Of a stretch of DNA of 64,000 nucleotides, positions 34,488-46,317 are shown piece after piece. A model generated the notes under the pieces. The model was not told where the DNA came from and ran no database searches. It saw nothing but the letters and a program-made list of their open reading frames with translations. The position numbers and the translations under genes were made by a program. This DNA is from Asterochloris sp. CNOR1 (Eukaryota > Chlorophyta > Trebouxiophyceae > Trebouxiales > Trebouxiaceae), in the NCBI GenBank assembly GCA_963969365.1, contig OZ017747.1, positions 372,001 to 436,000 of the forward strand, given 5' to 3'. The stretch's first letter is position 1, and each line of letters begins with the position of its first letter.

Positions 34488-36981
34488 ACGGCATCTGCCG
34501 GCAAGCGCAAGGGGCTGCTGGTGTTCTGCAGCCCAGAGAGTCCCGAGGTGGCAGAGTTAAGAAAGCTGCCACCCGAACTTGAAGTGGTTGCCGTCGGCAG
34601 GACAGAAGCAGAGCTTTCTGGTGGGACATTGCACCCTGTGCCACTGGCTTCTGTCAGCACTCCATGCTGGACAACATCCGCAGCAAACGTTCATGCAACC
34701 TCCGAAAGCACGCTACTGCCTGTTCATGCACAGGAGCACCAAACTAGGCTTATCTGACCTGCAACAAGCAGTAAACACACCTGCCCACCATGAAGGCCTC
34801 TCCGAGCAGCAGTGGAGCAGCATTGAGGTGGTGCTGCGCTGCGGCCTCAAGGCCTTGAACCACAAGGGCACGACCGCAGAGCTTCAGGCAGGTGCATACT
34901 TTTTAGGGATATCATCTGGAGTATGTGCAGAGGAGGCATGCTGAAGGCCACTTTGAGGGGTGTGTTGTCAATATTGTGCCTCCTTTGCAGAGCAGGCCAC
35001 AGCCTGTTGAGCGGTTGCTGTTTCTGGCACTCTGAGCGCTGCCTGGCTGTGCTCTGTATGCATGGTCCCCCCTTGAGCTTCAGCTGCTACTGTGGCATCC
35101 TGCTGCAGGGTTTTGACAGTGGCTAACTGCAGCAGCAGCATTGATTGATTGTAACCCTGATGAGCTGGTGCTCAAGCTCTTTTGTTGGCAGCCTGCTCAG
35201 GCTGTGCCTGCCATCTGCCAACTCTGCTGGCTAAGTCAGCTCTGGACGTGCTGATGTTGGCCGCGCAAATGTGCAACCTGATGCATGTAGAGAATCTGGC
35301 CCAAGATGCCCAACCTGCGCTGGCTGCACTCTCACGCGGCTGGACTGGAGGGCATCCTGTTCCCTGAACTGGTGGATTCCACCATCATCTTCACGAATGG
35401 CAAGGTGAGTAAGCTCCAGCACTGTGCACCTATGTGTGCTGGATAGCTGCGCAATCTCAGGCAGTGGAAGGCTGGCAGCAGCAGAGCTCATCAGTACCGC
35501 CCCACCCTTAGCCCTCTTCTGCTGTGTGCTGCCTGCAATGTATGAGATGGAAGCACGTCATAGCAGCCCTGACATGTGATCGCCCGCATCCCAGCCATCT
35601 GCCACCAGACTGGCTACTGAGGTGGCTGAGTCTGAAGACGAGGAGCTGCCCAACACTGCAGAGTATGCAGTTGCTGCCTGCAGGGCTCCTACAGCCACTC
35701 TCTGGCGGAGTGGACTCTGGCAGCCTGCAGCTGGTTTGCCAAGCAGCTCCCACGCTTGAAAGAAAAGCAAAATGTCGGCGCATGGGAAAAGACTAAAGTG
35801 CAGGAGCTTAGGTGAGCCTTGTTACACGGGCAGCTGCTTCTTACTAGGCGCCATACTCGACCTGCAGGGGCTGCCTGTCATAATGTGCCCCATATACAGA
35901 CACGGACAGACACACAGGCTTACGAAGTGACATGTGCCCTTGGGCACAAGCCAGACCATGAGTTGCCTCACCCCTTTGGGCTGCAGACCCACTGTGCCGC
36001 GGCAACTCACCAAGTGCCATGCTGCTGGGCTGCAGAGGCAAGACCATGGGCATCATTGGGTACGGAAGCATTGGACAGGCTTGTGCCAGCATTGCCAGAG
36101 CATACAGGTGTGGCCCTCTGCATGACAACCTGCACTCCTATCCCAGCATGCTTGCTGAGTGTGCTCCAAAGCTTCCCTGCTGCAGGATGGACATCATTGC
36201 CCTGAGAAGGCGGCCAGAGCGCTCTGCAGAGGAGCAGGCGCAGGGCCTCAGGGTGAGTGGCCGGCCCCACGTAGCTTCCAGGATGCCTTTCTTTTGGAGA
36301 TTGAACTATATTACCAGATGCGGTCGGCACGTGCATGGCAGCCTCCTTCCGTGTTTCTGGTTTTCTAGTCGCAATTGGTGCAGCTGTCCCCTTTTATTGC
36401 GCTTTGCAGGTTTATACCCCTGACAAGCTCCACCAGCTGATGTCTGAGAGCCACTATGTGGTGGCTGTGCTTCCCAGCACTCCCGAGACAAAAGGCTACA
36501 TCAGTGCAGAGGCCATTGCTAGCATGCACAGCGATGCTGTGTTCATCAATATCGGTCGAGGGAAGACAGTGGATGAGGAAGCATTGATCAAAGGTCAGAT
36601 GTCACACGCAAACTTTGCAGCAGCTGCTTGTTATGGCAGTCTGGGCAGCAGGTCTGGCATTGCAGACACAGTGGCCTCCTGCATAAGTGGTACTCTTGTG
36701 TAGCAGTCACTGGACGGGCGTTGCAAATTAGCTCAGTCCAGCCGCTTCCCCATGCAGCCCTCCAGGAACGCCGTATCAAGGGCGCTGGCCTGGACGTATT
36801 TGCAACAGAGCCTCTACCACTCGACAGCCCACTCTGGAAGCTCGACAATGTGCTCATGTCTCCCCACAGCGCATGCTGGACAGACCAGCATGAGGCCATT
36901 CAGCAGTTTGTGACCCTTGCAGAGCAATACCTGGCCGGCCAAGAGCTTCCCAACCAGCCTGACAGAAAGGCAGGTTATTGA
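34488..36981 (+). CDS. D-isomer-specific 2-hydroxyacid dehydrogenase, copy A (start codon ACG)
   Basis: Same family and exon plan as copy B. Exons: 34488-34620, 34796-34887, 35291-35404, 35684-35811, 36036-36107, 36186-36252, 36410-36593 and 36758-36981. All frames join and no internal stop is present. Signatures kept are [47 protein letters not shown] and LMSPHSA. The codon aligned to the ATG of copies B and C is ACG (34488-34490). A stop at 34440-34442 lies upstream in the same frame with no ATG between. Either translation starts at ACG, an upstream exon supplies the start, or the copy is newly silent. The exon 2 donor is GC. Exon 8 is two codons shorter than in B, and exon 2 is two codons longer. 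Confidence 0.85.
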
Positions 36982-37509
36982 GCACCTCTGAACCGAGCCT
37001 TGTTCTTCTATTCTTTGCTTCACGCAGCACTGAGCAGCACGCGTTTGGACTCGATGGGAATCAAACATATTGTAACATCAGAACTCGAGGCAGAGGCCCA
37101 GCTGGTAGTCAGATTCTCATTGGCTCCCTGGTGGTCCTGCTGACATTGTGATTCAACTTCTGTAGGTTTGATACATAACAAAGGCGCTTGGACAAATTTA
37201 ATAAACTAAATCCAAGAAAATAGATTCAGATTCATGCCCAGGTCAACTTGATAACACTGTCTTTTCTTGAATCCTGAATGCCTGAGGTGATTACTGGGAA
37301 GTGCAGAAAGCAGAGATCAGTGGGATTCCCCTGACCTCATTCATGTCCTTGTCCTGCTCTCACCTGTACAGACTGTGCTGCCCTCGGCCTCAGCAGGCCT
37401 GGCTTCTCAGATCCAGGGGAGCACTGAGATCCTTCTGCTCCAGGTCTGCATTGCTGTGCCTCATGATGCATGCATTGTATCTGACATATCCTCCTGCTGC
37501 AGTACAGTC
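36982..37509. other. Spacer between dehydrogenases A and B
   Basis: It contains the 3' flank of copy A, including tgtaac at 37071-37076 (TGTAA is the usual green-algal polyadenylation signal), and the upstream region of copy B. The latter is duplicated from, or with, the region before copy A. Confidence 0.5.
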
Positions 37510-40208
37510 ATGGCATCTGTGGGCAAGCGCAAGGGGCTGCTGGTGTTTTGCAGCCCAGAGAGTCCCGAGCTATCAGAGCTTAGAAAACTGCCGCCTGAAC
37601 TGGAAGTGGTTGCCATGGGCAAGACAGAGGCAGAGCTGTCTGGTGAGACACTGCGACTCTTGACGTTGGCTTCAGTCAGCAACTCGTGCCTGGCAACTGG
37701 CGCCAATCTGCAGGGAGTGGCCATGCATCCTCTCAAAGCACTTTGCTGCCTGGTTATGCACAAAGCAACTGAGCAAAAATGTAGGCTGAATGGACCTGAG
37801 GCAAGCAGCACTGCCCCGTGCAGGCCTCTCCGAGCAGCAGTGGGGCAGCATTGAGGTGGTGCTGCGCTGCGGCATCCAGGACCGCAAGGGCACGACCTCA
37901 GAGCTGCAGGCAGGTGCATGCTCATCCTGGGTAGCACCTGGAATTTGTGAAGAAGATGCCTGCCTGAGGGGCACTATGAAGCGTGGGTGGTCGAGCATCA
38001 TGCCTCCTGTACAGAGCAGGCCACAGCCTGTTGAGCAGTTGCTGTTTCTGGCATTCTGACTGCTGCCTGGCTGTGCTCTGTCTGAATGGTGTGCATGCCT
38101 CTTCAGAAGGCCTGCATGCCTAAACGCCCTGCCACCCCTCTTCAACTTTGCCGCCCCTGTGGCATCCTGCGGCAGACTTTTGATAGTGGCAGATCTGAGG
38201 CCGTGCCTGGATGCTAACTGCCGCAGCGGTGTCAACCCTGATCAGCTGATGCTCAAGCTCCTTTTCTGGCAGGCAGCCCAGACTGTGCCTGCCATCTGCC
38301 GACTCTGCTGGCTAGGGCAGCCCTGGGTGTGCTGAAAGTTGCTGCACAATACTGCAACCTGATCATGCAGAAAATATGGCCCAAAATGCGTAACCTGCGC
38401 TGGCTGCACTCTCACGCGGCTGGACTCGATGGCATCCTGTTCCCTGAATTGGTGGACTCCTCCATCATCCTCACAAATGGAAAGGTGAGCGACTGTCAGC
38501 ACTGGGCACCTGTGTGCTGAGTACCTCTGTGACTCCAGGTACTGGAAGGCTGGCAGCAGCAGAGCTCATCAGTACTGCCCATTCCTGCATCCTCACTCGC
38601 TGTGTGCTGCCTGCGACATCTGAGATGAGCATGTCACGGCAGCCCTGCCATACGGTTGCCCGTCTCCCAAGGGTCCCACCAGACTGACTGCTGAGGTGGC
38701 TTTGGAGGGATACTCACAACACAGAGCTGCCCAGCACTGCAGAGATGCAGTGGCTGCCTGCAGGGCTCCTACAGCCACTCTCTGCATCTGGTGCGCCAAG
38801 CAGCTTCCACACCGGTATCCAAATCAATTAGCTGCGGACAGAGCTGCCCAGCACTGCAGAAATGCAGTGGCTGCCTGCAGGGCTTCTACAGCCACTCTCT
38901 GGCGGAGTGGGCCCTGGCAGCCTGCAGCTGGTTTGCCAAGCAGCTCCCACGCTTGAAAGCATACCAAGAAGCCGGCACCTGGGAGAAGTTCTACGTGCAG
39001 GAGCTCAGGTGACTCATCTAAGAGGGCAGCCGCTCTCTCTGAGCACTGTACTTGGCATGCAGAGGCTGCCCGTCATGAACTGCCCCATACGCATACTTGA
39101 TGGACAACAGGCTTCCACAAGTGGGATGTGCCCTCAAGCACAAGCCAGTGACCATTTATGACCCTGAGCCGCATCACGCCGTCAAGCTGCAGTCAGACTG
39201 TGCCGCTGCAACTCACCAAGAAACCCTGTGCTGCAGAGGCAAGACCATGGGCATCATTGGGTATGGAAGCATTGGACAGGCTTGTGCCAGCATTGCCAGA
39301 GCATATAGGTGTGGCCCTCTGCATGACAACCTGCACCTCTGCTTCAGCATGCTCACCTCTCAGGTGCACTCCAATATCTGTTCACAACTTCCCTGCTGCA
39401 GGATGGACATCATCGCCCTGAGAAGGCGGCCAGAGCGATCTGCAGAGGAGCAGGCGCAGGGCCTCAGGGTGAGTGGTCAGCCCCACATGGCTTCCAGGGT
39501 GCCTGTCGAAGCAAAGGTATGTTGAACAATGCGGTCGGCACTCGTACCTGGAGTGCACAGCAGCCTCCATCTGTGACTCTGATGTCTTCAGCCGCGCTCA
39601 AGGCAGCTGTCACCCTCATCAGTCCTTTCCAGGTCTACACCCCTGACAAGCTCCACCAGCTGATGTCTGAGAGCCACTATGTGGTGGCTGCGCTTCCCAG
39701 CACTACGGAAACAGAAGGCTACATCAGTGCAGAGGCCATTGCTAGCATGCGCAGCGATGCTGTGTTCATTAACATCGGCCGAGGGAAAACAGTAGATGAG
39801 GTAGCACTGATCAAAGGTCAGGTTCCACACATGCTGTGCAGCAGCTGCTTGTTGTGGCAGTCTGGGCAGCAGGTCTGGCATTGCAGACACAGTGGCCTCC
39901 TGCATAAGTGGTACTCTTGTGTAGCAGTCACTGGAGGGGGGTTGCAAATTAGCTCAGTCCAGCCGCTTCCCCATGCAGCCCTCCAGGAACGCCGTATTAA
40001 GGGCGCTGGCCTGGACGTATTTGCAACAGAGCCACTACCACTCGACAGCCCACTCTGGAAGCTCGACAATGTGCTCATGTCTCCCCACAGCGCAGACTGG
40101 ACAGACACATTCCAACATGAGGCCATTCAGCAGTTTGTGACATTTGCTGAGCAATACCTTGCCGGCCAAGAGCTTCCTAATCAGCCTGACAAAAGGGCAG
40201 GGTACTGA
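37510..40208 (+). CDS. D-isomer-specific 2-hydroxyacid dehydrogenase, copy B
   Basis: Eight exons phase to 337 codons: 37510-37642, 37824-37909, 38371-38484, 38881-39008, 39237-39308, 39402-39468, 39633-39816 and 39979-40208. The ATG at 37510 gives [20 protein letters not shown]. The Rossmann loop is [10 protein letters not shown], with the catalytic Arg in [10 protein letters not shown], Glu in ATEPLP and His in LMSPHSAD. It has high nucleotide similarity to copy A even in introns (for example the stretch before the last exon), indicating a recent tandem duplication. The exon 2 donor is GC (CAG, then gcaggt). Its stop is 71 bp from the convergent MINDY gene stop. The substrate cannot be told from sequence; hydroxypyruvate or glyoxylate are the usual options. 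Confidence 0.94.
38735..38950 (+). repeat. Decayed duplicate of dehydrogenase B exon 4
   Basis: The acceptor region and exon 4 (38853-38950; [20 protein letters not shown]) have an upstream copy at 38735-38812 in intron 3. The copy keeps the ctgcctgcag acceptor and SYSHSL, lacks about 30 bp internally, and resumes at gccaagcagctt. It cannot replace the real exon in frame. Confidence 0.88.
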
Positions 40209-40279
40209 GCACCTGTGAACTGAAGTTCTTCGCATCAATTATCACTGAGCAGCATGTGCATTGGAGTAAATAGAGTACA

Positions 40280-43200
40280 TCACAGCAGTGGTTCAGAGCC
40301 ATTCCATCCTATTTCAGCTCCAGACCATTTCGTTCTGATGACATGTTCAAGCGGGGCAGTGTTGTCGTTCTGGATGCGTTTTGCTGTCACCGCAGAGGTG
40401 ACCCTGTGCGGCACTATAGTCAGCAGGTAGACCTGCTGCTGGTTGGCAAGCTCATCGTAATACAGCAGATCAAAGGGCTTCTCTGCTCCAGACTCATCCT
40501 CCAGAGCAATTAGCGCATTCTGCTGGTCCGCAGCAAACAGGATGGTGAAGTGTGACTCAGCACAGACGACCCAGATGGGCAGCCGCGGGCTCTTCAGGTG
40601 GCTGCAGCGCACACAGAGATTGGCTTGACAGCCAAGCTGGGGCGGAGTGAGTGTGCTGGGCAGTGTCAGTCCACAAGGCATCGGCTGCCCCTTGTACAAG
40701 AGCCCTGCCAGTACAAGGCGCTGCAGCCATGAGGCCTGCTGCAGCTACATGCAGCGACAGTGCTTTTTGATCAGCTCCATCTTAAAACACCCACACTGCA
40801 CATGTGGCAGCAGCTTCAGGCCGGCACTCCCTCAAACAATGACACGCCTTGACCTCCACGGTCGGTCTTGTCAGCTCACCCACTCACCTCCACAGCAGGG
40901 AGCTTGGCAGCTCACCTGCTCACCTCCAGCACAGAGAGCGGGGCAGCTCACCTGCCACCCTCCAGCACAGGGAGCACACCTGCTCACCTGCCACCCTGCA
41001 GCACAGAGAGCGCAGCAGCTCACCTGCCAACCTCCAGGTGCCCGTAGTGCTCAAAAAGGGTGAGGAATCCCAGGTCGCCCTGGGCTGGCACCCCACGGCA
41101 GGTGCTGCCAGCCACCTCCTTGGTGCCGTTGAAGCAGTTGGTGGCCGCGCAGCCGACCAGCAGCAGGTTCACCAGGTCCTGACTGCAGTAGCCATACGCA
41201 GCAATGAGGGGCGTGGTGGGCTCATCCATCTCGGCACGTGTCCGCCTGCAGCGCAGATTCTGATGCATGTGATGCCTCTTTGCACAGCTGCAGTGTGCTG
41301 AAATTGCGGCAACACAGGTGCTGATGCTCATGTTGATGTGGTCTACACAGCTTAAGTAACTGCTTACTGCATTGCTGACACGAGTATACCTGCGGAAACT
41401 CAAGTAAGCCCATGGCTGCTGCGTCCATGCTCAGCAAAAGGAGAGGAGTGCAGAGCAACGCCGCCACAAGCTGCTGTGTGGATTGCTGTGCAGAATGGTC
41501 TGCCAGCAGTCAGCCGAAAGTTCCCGACTGCACCATGCGATGCCTGCAGAGGACAAGAGGAGGCCCACAGAGTGACCACCGCCACAGCCGGGCGGCCCGT
41601 TGCGACGCCACTCACTCCACGCTGTGCGACAGCAGCACGCTCCACAGCAGCAGCAGCAGCCCGTAGCCAGCGGCCTCAGTGTACTGCCCCAGCCGCAGCT
41701 GCAGCAGCTGGGACAGCTCTTCCTGGCTTCTGGCTGTGCTGTACACGGCTGAGTGGCACAGCTGGTCCAGGCGCAGGGCGCTTGTGGCTCCCTGGCTGCA
41801 GCTGACCACCTGCGCCCTCCTGCCGTCGCCTGCCTGCAGGCATGGTGTGGCGTGGTGAGTGCCGTCTACAGTCCTGCCGCCGCCGCCCTTCAGGTGCGAG
41901 GTGGCGCCTGGAGTGCACCTTTGTGTGGCTCCCTGCATGCAACTGACTACCTGCCGCCCCCGGCATTGCCAGTCTACAGGCGTGCTGTGGCATTGTGCAT
42001 GAAATTGGGTCCTGCTATTGTCGGCCTGCACGCGCAACCTGGTGCCATGAGTACAGCAATGTCCTGCCATTGCCTGCCTGTGGCTCCCTGCCTGCAGCGG
42101 ACTACCTGGACCTTTCTGGTATCGTCGGCTTGCATGGTGTGCATACCCACCAATCACCAGGCAGGGAGTATTGGGGAGAGAGATTTTAAGCCTCCGCCCA
42201 ACCCTGATGACAGTGATGACTGCATGTGTGAGCAGCATGCACCAGCACCAGGGGGCCCATGGCAGCTTGTCCCAAGTGGTTGCTGCCCACGCGCACGCCG
42301 GCTTCTGAAGCAGAAAGGACAACCCAGACGCTCTGCTGCCCCAACTGGGTGCACAAGCAGCTGGGCTGGCAGCTGCAGGATGTTTGACAGTGCGGCAACC
42401 ATCCAAACAAGCACTGCATGGCACAGGGTCCCTGCAGCAGAGCGGTCCTACACACGCAGAGACCCACAGTCAACAGTTATGGCCGCCCAAACCCCAACGT
42501 CAGCCATCCGAGACAGACTTTATATCCTAGAAGACCTCCTGGTATGGCATTGCTATGTACTCCTCCACCCAATCTGACAGCAGGATAGAGCCCTTCAATG
42601 ACTAAATGACTACAGTCGCCCCACCAGCCAGATGACAGTGGTCAGCGCCTGAACCAGCACGGCCTCCTGCTGCAGGCTGCTCAGGTCCAGCATCTGCAGC
42701 GCTGCGCCCTGCTGCCACAGGGCTGCTATCAGATGGGCCTGCAGGGCAAGAAGGTGCGTCATCAACTGTCATGGCACATCGCGCAGCCATGCAACAGGCC
42801 ACCCCATGGCAGGGAGGCAGTAGACCATGGCCTCATGTGGCTTCAGGGGGTTAGGCAGCGCTTCACAACTGCAGCGCCTCCCTATGTCTCAGAAGATACT
42901 GTTGCTGCCAGGAGGCAGTGAGGTTGCCTGCCCCATTGGGTGAGTTTCAGGCTTGAGCAGCAGCTGCTGCAAGGCAGGCCGCTGCCACATGCGATACAAG
43001 CGGGGCTTGGCGTCACAAGGGAGGGCACTATCTGCCGAGAAGCACCCCTAACACAATGAGGTTGTGCATGCCTCATTGAAAGGCGGTGTCAGCTGCAGTG
43101 AAGGGTGCTGCCTGGCAAAAGGCTGATTTTTGCACCTGCACAGCTGCCAGGACGCCACAGGGTCCCCCTTGACGCTGCACCAGACCCCACTGCAGCCCTG

Positions 43201-45205
43201 GGTGCGTGCAGAAGAAGAAGCCCTGCTTCCAGGCAGGCCACTGCAGCGTCTGCTGCCCGCTGGGCGGCGATGCCCACAGCAGCTGCTGCATGGCTTGCAT
43301 CTGCACAGCAGCATCACGTTTGTCAGCTTACAACTTGAGCAGGTCTGCTGAACATAAAGCAAGCATGCTGACAGGCACCTGCAGAACACCACGTTCATGG
43401 CCTGCATCTGCAGGGCGGCAGGTGCCTCCGGAGACGACAGCAACCTTTTGAACAGGACCTGTTGCGGGGCATGCAGGTCTGCACCTGTTTTGACTGTGCA
43501 GCAGACACGCGGCTGCACTTTCTTTATCAAGAAGGGCTGTAGCATTCTAGTGCTGCAATGGGGAAAGCAAACATTTCGCTCTGCAACAATGTGCAACAGC
43601 CTATCCACCCTAAGACCCATACCTGTTCGAGTCCTACAGGGTGCCAGGTGTTCATGGTGCTAGCTCGGGCACGGCTGCCGGCTGGTGCTTGCATCCCCAA
43701 GGCCTCCTGCACATCCAGCTCTGCCAGTTGATCCTCTACATCCTGCACGGCACTTAGACAAATGACTTGCGGAAGATATGGCACTAGCTGCATGCTGCCC
43801 GTGCCAGAGCTGGCCGCAGGTAATAAGCAATGTGGCAGACTGAACGTTTATGAGGGGCCCGCAGAGCAGAGCTTAGGCAGCTGTCTTGGGTAGGCGCAGC
43901 AGAGATCAATGGGGCAGCAATCCTGAGGAAAACAATGCCTGGCGCTGGGTAGGGTTGTGTCGTAGCAGTGAGCCTCAACTTGGCAGAGCTGCAACTCTGC
44001 AAGCTGCTCATATGTTGACCTGTATTGAGCAGATCTCAGAGGCAAGAGTGACAGGCTGGCTTAAAAACAGCGCTGAGCCCTTTCCTGGTCCTGCTGACCT
44101 GAACAAGAATCTCAGCGCTCTCCTCTGGGGCAAGGGCAGCAGCGGTGTCCACTGCTCGCCCTGACGGCATCGCAAACACATCTGGAGGTATGCCTGACTG
44201 GCTGGCCGGCCTATGCAAGCTGGGGGAGGAAGGCACCCTGCGTTGGGGTGCCATGCCAGCGAAGCTGCTGCCCTGCAGGCCAAGCAGAGCCGCATTGCAT
44301 TTTCAACAGAATGCTGCTTGGCATCCACTGATGGCATGATATGAGCAAATAACACTGGTCTTCGTCGACCAGAGCAGCACCACCATGGTAGTCTTGAGTC
44401 AGGATGGCTGGCATTGCGGCAGGAGCCGTCAAATGCTTGGGCAAACACATTCTGCTGTCCCTGACAGCCAATGGTATGAGAATTCACCTGCGCAGCCGTG
44501 CCTGCAGATGGCATTGTCCGGCCTCTGGCTCTGACTTGCTGGCCCTCGATGCTGCTGGCTGTGCCAGGCCGGCTTGCGTGTGCAGAGGCTGCACCTGTAG
44601 GGCTTGCAGTCCCTGCTTGCGAGTAAGCCATCTTCTTGAGCTGAAACCTGTAGGATGCAGTGGCAACATCCTCTAAAGCTGCCTGCAGCAGCCTGCTGCA
44701 TCGCTGCCACGGCATGCCTGATGCGCAGTAGCATGGAGGATGTGCTCAGACCATACAGGCCTGAGCAGAATGTGCTGTGAGGACTCACTCTACCCATAGC
44801 AACAGCACTGGCGGCAGCGGCTGGTCAGGATTCTGCTGTTTGAGCCTGGCGACGTAAGAGTTCAGACCCAGGGCCTTGCGCAGCGAATGGCGGCTTGAGA
44901 TGCTGGAGCTTGTGCGGGGCTGCATGACATCAGTGACAATGACGATGGATGGTGCACATTGTGCATCGCTGGAAGCTGTACAGGCCCTGCAGATGACAGC
45001 TTGGCACACATCAAGCGTGCACACCTGCTCCCGTTCAAAGCTTTTGGCGGTCTCAACGAGACCTTGATTCTGCAGATACTCCCTGATCAAGGCCTGCAGT
45101 ATAAATGAACTATGCTCAGGTGGCTGACACCGATCTCGTTTTGTCTGATGTTTCGTGAAATCTCACTTGTGCAACTGTTGAGGCACTGAGTTCGGCACCG
45201 GCCAT
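40280..45205 (-). CDS. MINDY-family (MINDY-3/4, FAM188-like) deubiquitinase with LisH motif
   Basis: This is a cysteine deubiquitinase; the family trims K48-linked ubiquitin chains. Twelve exons phase to 557 codons: 45205-45167, 45093-45025, 44919-44789, 44647-44488, 44197-44099, 43742-43623, 43458-43379, 43259-43136, 42738-42625, 41809-41616, 41245-41024 and 40601-40280. The N-terminus has a LisH-like motif (LIREYLQNQGLVETAKSFER) and then low-complexity linkers. The catalytic Cys lies in GLVQRQGGPCGVLAAVQ. The C-terminal domain shows TPLIAAYGYCSQDLVNLLL and FLTLFEHYGHLEVG. The catalytic His is in IWVVCAESHFTILFAA, and the end is WSGAEIGWNGSEPLL. An extra small exon (near 42980, QLLLKPETHPMGQ) may lie between exons 8 and 9 but would need a poor GC donor. 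Junctions of exons 5 and 7 are tentative. Confidence 0.9.
40870..41040 (-). repeat. Minisatellite of about 40 bp spanning a MINDY splice donor
   Basis: Four to five imperfect units on the plus strand share cagctcacctgc(c/t)cacc and cagcacag(a/g)gagc. The outermost unit contains the true donor of exon 11 (GGCAG, then gtgagc, exon end 41024). Each further unit offers another ggcaggtgagc-like donor within the intron. Confidence 0.85.
41784..42108 (-). repeat. Three copies of a MINDY exon acceptor region
   Basis: Plus-strand gtggctccctg(g/c) followed by tgcagctgac(t)acctg occurs at 41784, 41923 and 42079. The first contains the real acceptor and start of exon 10 (reads VVSCSQGAT). The second reads VVSCMQGAT, and the third is more diverged. 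Spacing is 139 and 156 bp. Confidence 0.82.
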
Positions 45206-46317
45206 AATGCAAAAGCATTGATGACGAGCGGTGCAAATGATCGCATGCCTGGTCAGATCTTCTCATTGACCACCAATATTTACAGGAGCTGGGGACTTTC
45301 AATGTTGCTCAGGTGCACTCATGCGGTGCAGTGCTACATGCAATGACTTGGACATTCAGTGAGGGCTGCCAGATTTTCGGCAGACCCTGGGGAGTGGGAT
45401 GCCAGCGCTGGTACAGGAGCGACCCAGCGCTCCCATTTCATGTTCCGATAGCGCTGAAGCAGGAGTCACTGGGCGGCTCCAGGGCACTCTCTAGCAGCAG
45501 CAGATCATGCAGTCAGTGATGCGCAAGCATGAGGCAGACTAGGTGTGCTTTGCAATTGCCCAGTCGGGTGGTGTGGCAGCAATTCAGCAGTGGCAACTCC
45601 AGCTGCTACTTTGGGAGGTTCTCCGATGTGCAGGGCTTTCCACTCTGTGAAGCTGCCATCAGGATTTTCTAGCACAGCGCAGGGCTCTTCTGGTGAATAA
45701 GCTGGACAAGCAGAGCACTGAGTGCAACGGCCACCGCAATATTGCATCAATGCAATTGATTCCAGGCATGAAGCGCTTCGAGGTGCTCTTAGATCATTAC
45801 TGTGAAGAATGCAAATATGGCTGCGTGCAGTAGACCTTTGTGTGCAGGTGCCCCCAGCCACTTGACTCACACTGCATGTCAAGCGTATGCCTCAAGCTGG
45901 CATAGCCAGTCGTCATCAGGTGCGCCACTGACCTTGGGCTGACATTATCGCATGGCCACTGTGTGCTGGGAGCAATGCATGCATGGGCGCTTCGGGCCAG
46001 GTCTGTGTCAGATGTGTCGTCTACTGCTCTTTGTGAGCCAAGGTCTGTGGCCTCCCAAGCATCCTATAAAGGGTAGTATCTCCTGAGTCACATTTCATTG
46101 AGGCTGTGAGGTGGCCTTTCCCCCAACTATGTCTGTGGCTACCCCCAGCTGAGGCATGACTGTGCCAGGCATCAGCTGCGGCAAAATGGCAGCAGGCAAC
46201 CCTAGAGGTGTTGAAGGCTGTCACACAGTACTCTCTTACATGAGGTGCAGAGGCGCCAAAAGGGCTGTCACAAGTCTGCAGCCAGAGTAGCTGAAAGCCA
46301 GACACTGTATGCAACAG
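45206..46317. other. Intergenic stretch between MINDY and nitrile hydratase
   Basis: The 1.1 kb between the nitrile hydratase stop (46318) and the MINDY start (45205), both minus strand, shows no recognisable gene. Short open frames (45505-45882, 46021-46314, both minus) resemble nothing known. It should hold the MINDY promoter. Confidence 0.5.

Noticed and set aside
40849-41301. Plus-strand repeat-rich open frame (repeated SSPA/LQHRE text)
   Set aside because: It is produced by translating the donor minisatellite on the wrong strand.
41612-42424. 270-codon minus-strand open frame read as one exon
   Set aside because: Only its last 64 codons (from 41809) match the MINDY domain. The rest covers the repeated acceptor region and is intron.
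41753-42577. 274-codon plus-strand open frame
   Set aside because: It is antisense to a MINDY exon and repeats, with no recognisable protein features.
42950-42990. Extra MINDY exon (QLLLKPETHPMGQ)
   Set aside because: It fits in phase but needs the poor donor gcaacc. Exons 8 and 9 join without it, so it is mentioned only as possible.
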